From: an uncultured Ancrocorticia sp. | GTDB taxonomy: Bacteria; Actinomycetota; Actinomycetes; Actinomycetales; Actinomycetaceae | DNA: 6,431 nucleotides | Reading direction: 5' to 3' | Assembly: GCA_905373325.1 (NCBI GenBank) | Contig: CAJPTB010000119.1 | Location: 1-6,431 of the forward strand | Part shown: one piece after another, positions 5,534 to 6,431 of the stretch | Position numbering within the stretch: the stretch's first letter is position 1 | How the letters are laid out: each line of letters begins with the position of its first letter | Position numbers and translations under genes: made by a program | Notes under the pieces: generated by a model | What the model saw: only the letters and a program-made list of their open reading frames with translations | Databases searched by the model: none | What the model was told of the DNA's origin: nothing

Positions 5534-5569
5534 CATCCTAGTGGGTGTTCGCCGATCAAAATAGGCGAA
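5534..5569 (-). promoter_or_regulatory. Candidate ogt promoter region with palindrome
   Basis: On the minus strand a TAGGAT (5534-5539) lies about 25 bases before the ogt start and could serve as a -10. No clean -35 is seen at 16-18 bp. A perfect inverted repeat TTCGCC-N10-GGCGAA (5548-5569) overlaps the expected -35 area and may be an operator or activator site. Because the next gene diverges from here, the site could act on either side. Confidence 0.4.
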
Positions 5570-5751
5570 GGAGCCGCGTGTTCCATCCGCCGCGCGAGAA
5601 CACGCCCCGCGCGCCATTGAAAACACGGATTTCCCTCGGGCGACGACACGGCGCGAGAAAGCTCGGCCCAAAAAGCCCCGCCTGAGGAAAAGCCACGCGC
5701 CCAAGGGGAATGCACGGAGGAAAGTCCCGAGCCTTTCATTACCATGGAGCC

Positions 5752-6431
5752 ATGAAGACGACGTCTCGACCCCGCGCCGCGTGGCACCGGATAACATTGG
5801 GCATTCAGCTCGGATGGGCCGCAGTGTTGCTTTTGACTCTGTGTCTCAACGCCGTTTTGCCGAATCCGACGTGGTATGCGATTCACGTGGCCGGGCTCGG
5901 TCTCGTCGGCTCCGCGATTCTCGTGTGGACGTGGCATTTTGCCGACGCCCTCACTCGGAGCCAACAGTCGCAGAGAGCGCAGGCGGCCAGGCTTGCGCTG
6001 CTGGCGGCGGGTGTGATTCAGCTCGGCGGAGCGTTGGCGATCACCGGCGGGCTTGCCGCGTTTCTGGCAATCGCCGGCGCGGCCGTCGTCGTTGCGACGA
6101 TCTCTTGGCACATCGCCGCCTTGCGCAAAGCAATGTCGGGATCGTTCCTCGGCAGGGCCGCTGTAACCCTGCGGTTTCACGCGACAGCGGCGACGTTCCT
6201 GGTCCTCGGCGCCCTCATCGGCGTGTTCATGGCGGTCGACGTCGCTTCGCGCGATATCGCGATGAACTGGTGGAGCGCGCTCTATTCCAGGCACGACGCG
6301 CTTGCCCTGGCTCATTCGCTGTGTCAGACCCTGGGGTTCGTCGGTTTGACGATACTCGGCACGCTCGTGACGTTCGGGCCGACGATTGCGCGGGCGCGAA
6401 TGACGCCCAACGCGGTCGCGCTGTCCACTCG
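5752..6431 (+). CDS. Polytopic membrane protein, N-terminal part; possibly nitrite reductase/multicopper oxidase anchor
   Basis: The frame runs open from ATG 5752 to the right edge: 226 residues and still incomplete. It begins with a basic tail (KTTSRPR) and has about six hydrophobic segments (roughly residues 14-35, 42-63, 80-98, 101-122, 143-164 and 186-210). Histidines at 45, 62, 120, 188 and elsewhere lie in or at the ends of these segments. The pattern WH.....LGIQLGW, the H..GLG pair in segment 2, and LGFVGLTILGTLVTFGPTIARARM (about 194-217) resemble the membrane anchor that precedes cupredoxin domains in actinobacterial NirK-like copper nitrite reductases. The catalytic part would lie beyond the window, so the function is inferred. 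An upstream in-frame ATG at 5710 exists, but 5752 leads straight into the membrane domain. GGAG at 5746-5749 lies closer to it than usual. It diverges from ogt, with 243 bp between start codons. Confidence 0.6.
   Translation, partial: MKTTSRPRAAWHRITLGIQLGWAAVLLLTLCLNAVLPNPTWYAIHVAGLGLVGSAILVWTWHFADALTRSQQSQRAQAARLALLAAGVIQLGGALAITGGLAAFLAIAGAAVVVATISWHIAALRKAMSGSFLGRAAVTLRFHATAATFLVLGALIGVFMAVDVASRDIAMNWWSALYSRHDALALAHSLCQTLGFVGLTILGTLVTFGPTIARARMTPNAVALST

Noticed and set aside
5530..6315. Minus-strand 261-residue frame opposite the membrane gene
   Set aside because: Arg-rich shadow of a high-GC gene. The plus strand in the same place encodes coherent membrane helices.

Overview
The window suggests a high-GC actinomycete (Actinomycetota). 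The left edge has the actinobacterial order rsfS, then a histidine phosphatase, then tRNA-Ala. Start codons include GTG, strong purine-rich ribosome binding sites are common, and the coding bias is GC-rich. The last gene resembles the membrane anchor of actinobacterial copper nitrite reductase-type proteins. I cannot name the genus from this sequence alone.

Layout. (1) Positions 1-1106 look like ordinary conserved chromosome: the 3' end of rsfS, a histidine phosphatase overlapping it by ATGA, a short 21-bp tandem repeat, and a tRNA-Ala(GGC) with its own promoter. (2) Positions 1107-1440 are non-coding. They hold a foldable stretch and then a clear sigma70-type promoter carrying two near-identical palindromes, probably TetR operators. 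(3) Positions 1441-3294 are a tetR-alpha/beta hydrolase pair joined by an ATGA overlap. The regulator is intact but carries a Lys/Asp-rich tail. The hydrolase is broken: it has a repeat-rich insert, and its middle is replaced by a 64-bp inverted mosaic copied from two neighbouring places. (4) Positions 3309-4370 are the C-terminal half of a CPA1/NhaP-type sodium/proton antiporter, fused directly behind the hydrolase stop and missing its ion-binding half. (5) Positions 4542-4916 encode a small secreted or membrane-anchored protein with a perfect 7-residue duplication. (6) Positions 4999-5508, minus strand, hold an intact ogt-type DNA repair methyltransferase. (7) From 5752 to the right edge runs the N-terminal membrane domain of a larger protein.

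The main point of interest is the centre. Positions 2620-2683 are built from two perfect inverted copies: 33 bp from tetR and 34 bp from further down the hydrolase. They are joined through a shared GGC, as expected of microhomology-mediated template switching or of an amplification/assembly chimera. The window also shows a recurrent habit of short imperfect tandem repeats whose periods are multiples of three (21 and 30 bp), and two or three adjacent genes that look broken or cut short. This is best read as a decaying or rearranging accessory segment between conserved genes. I see no CRISPR array, insertion sequence, transposase or phage gene.
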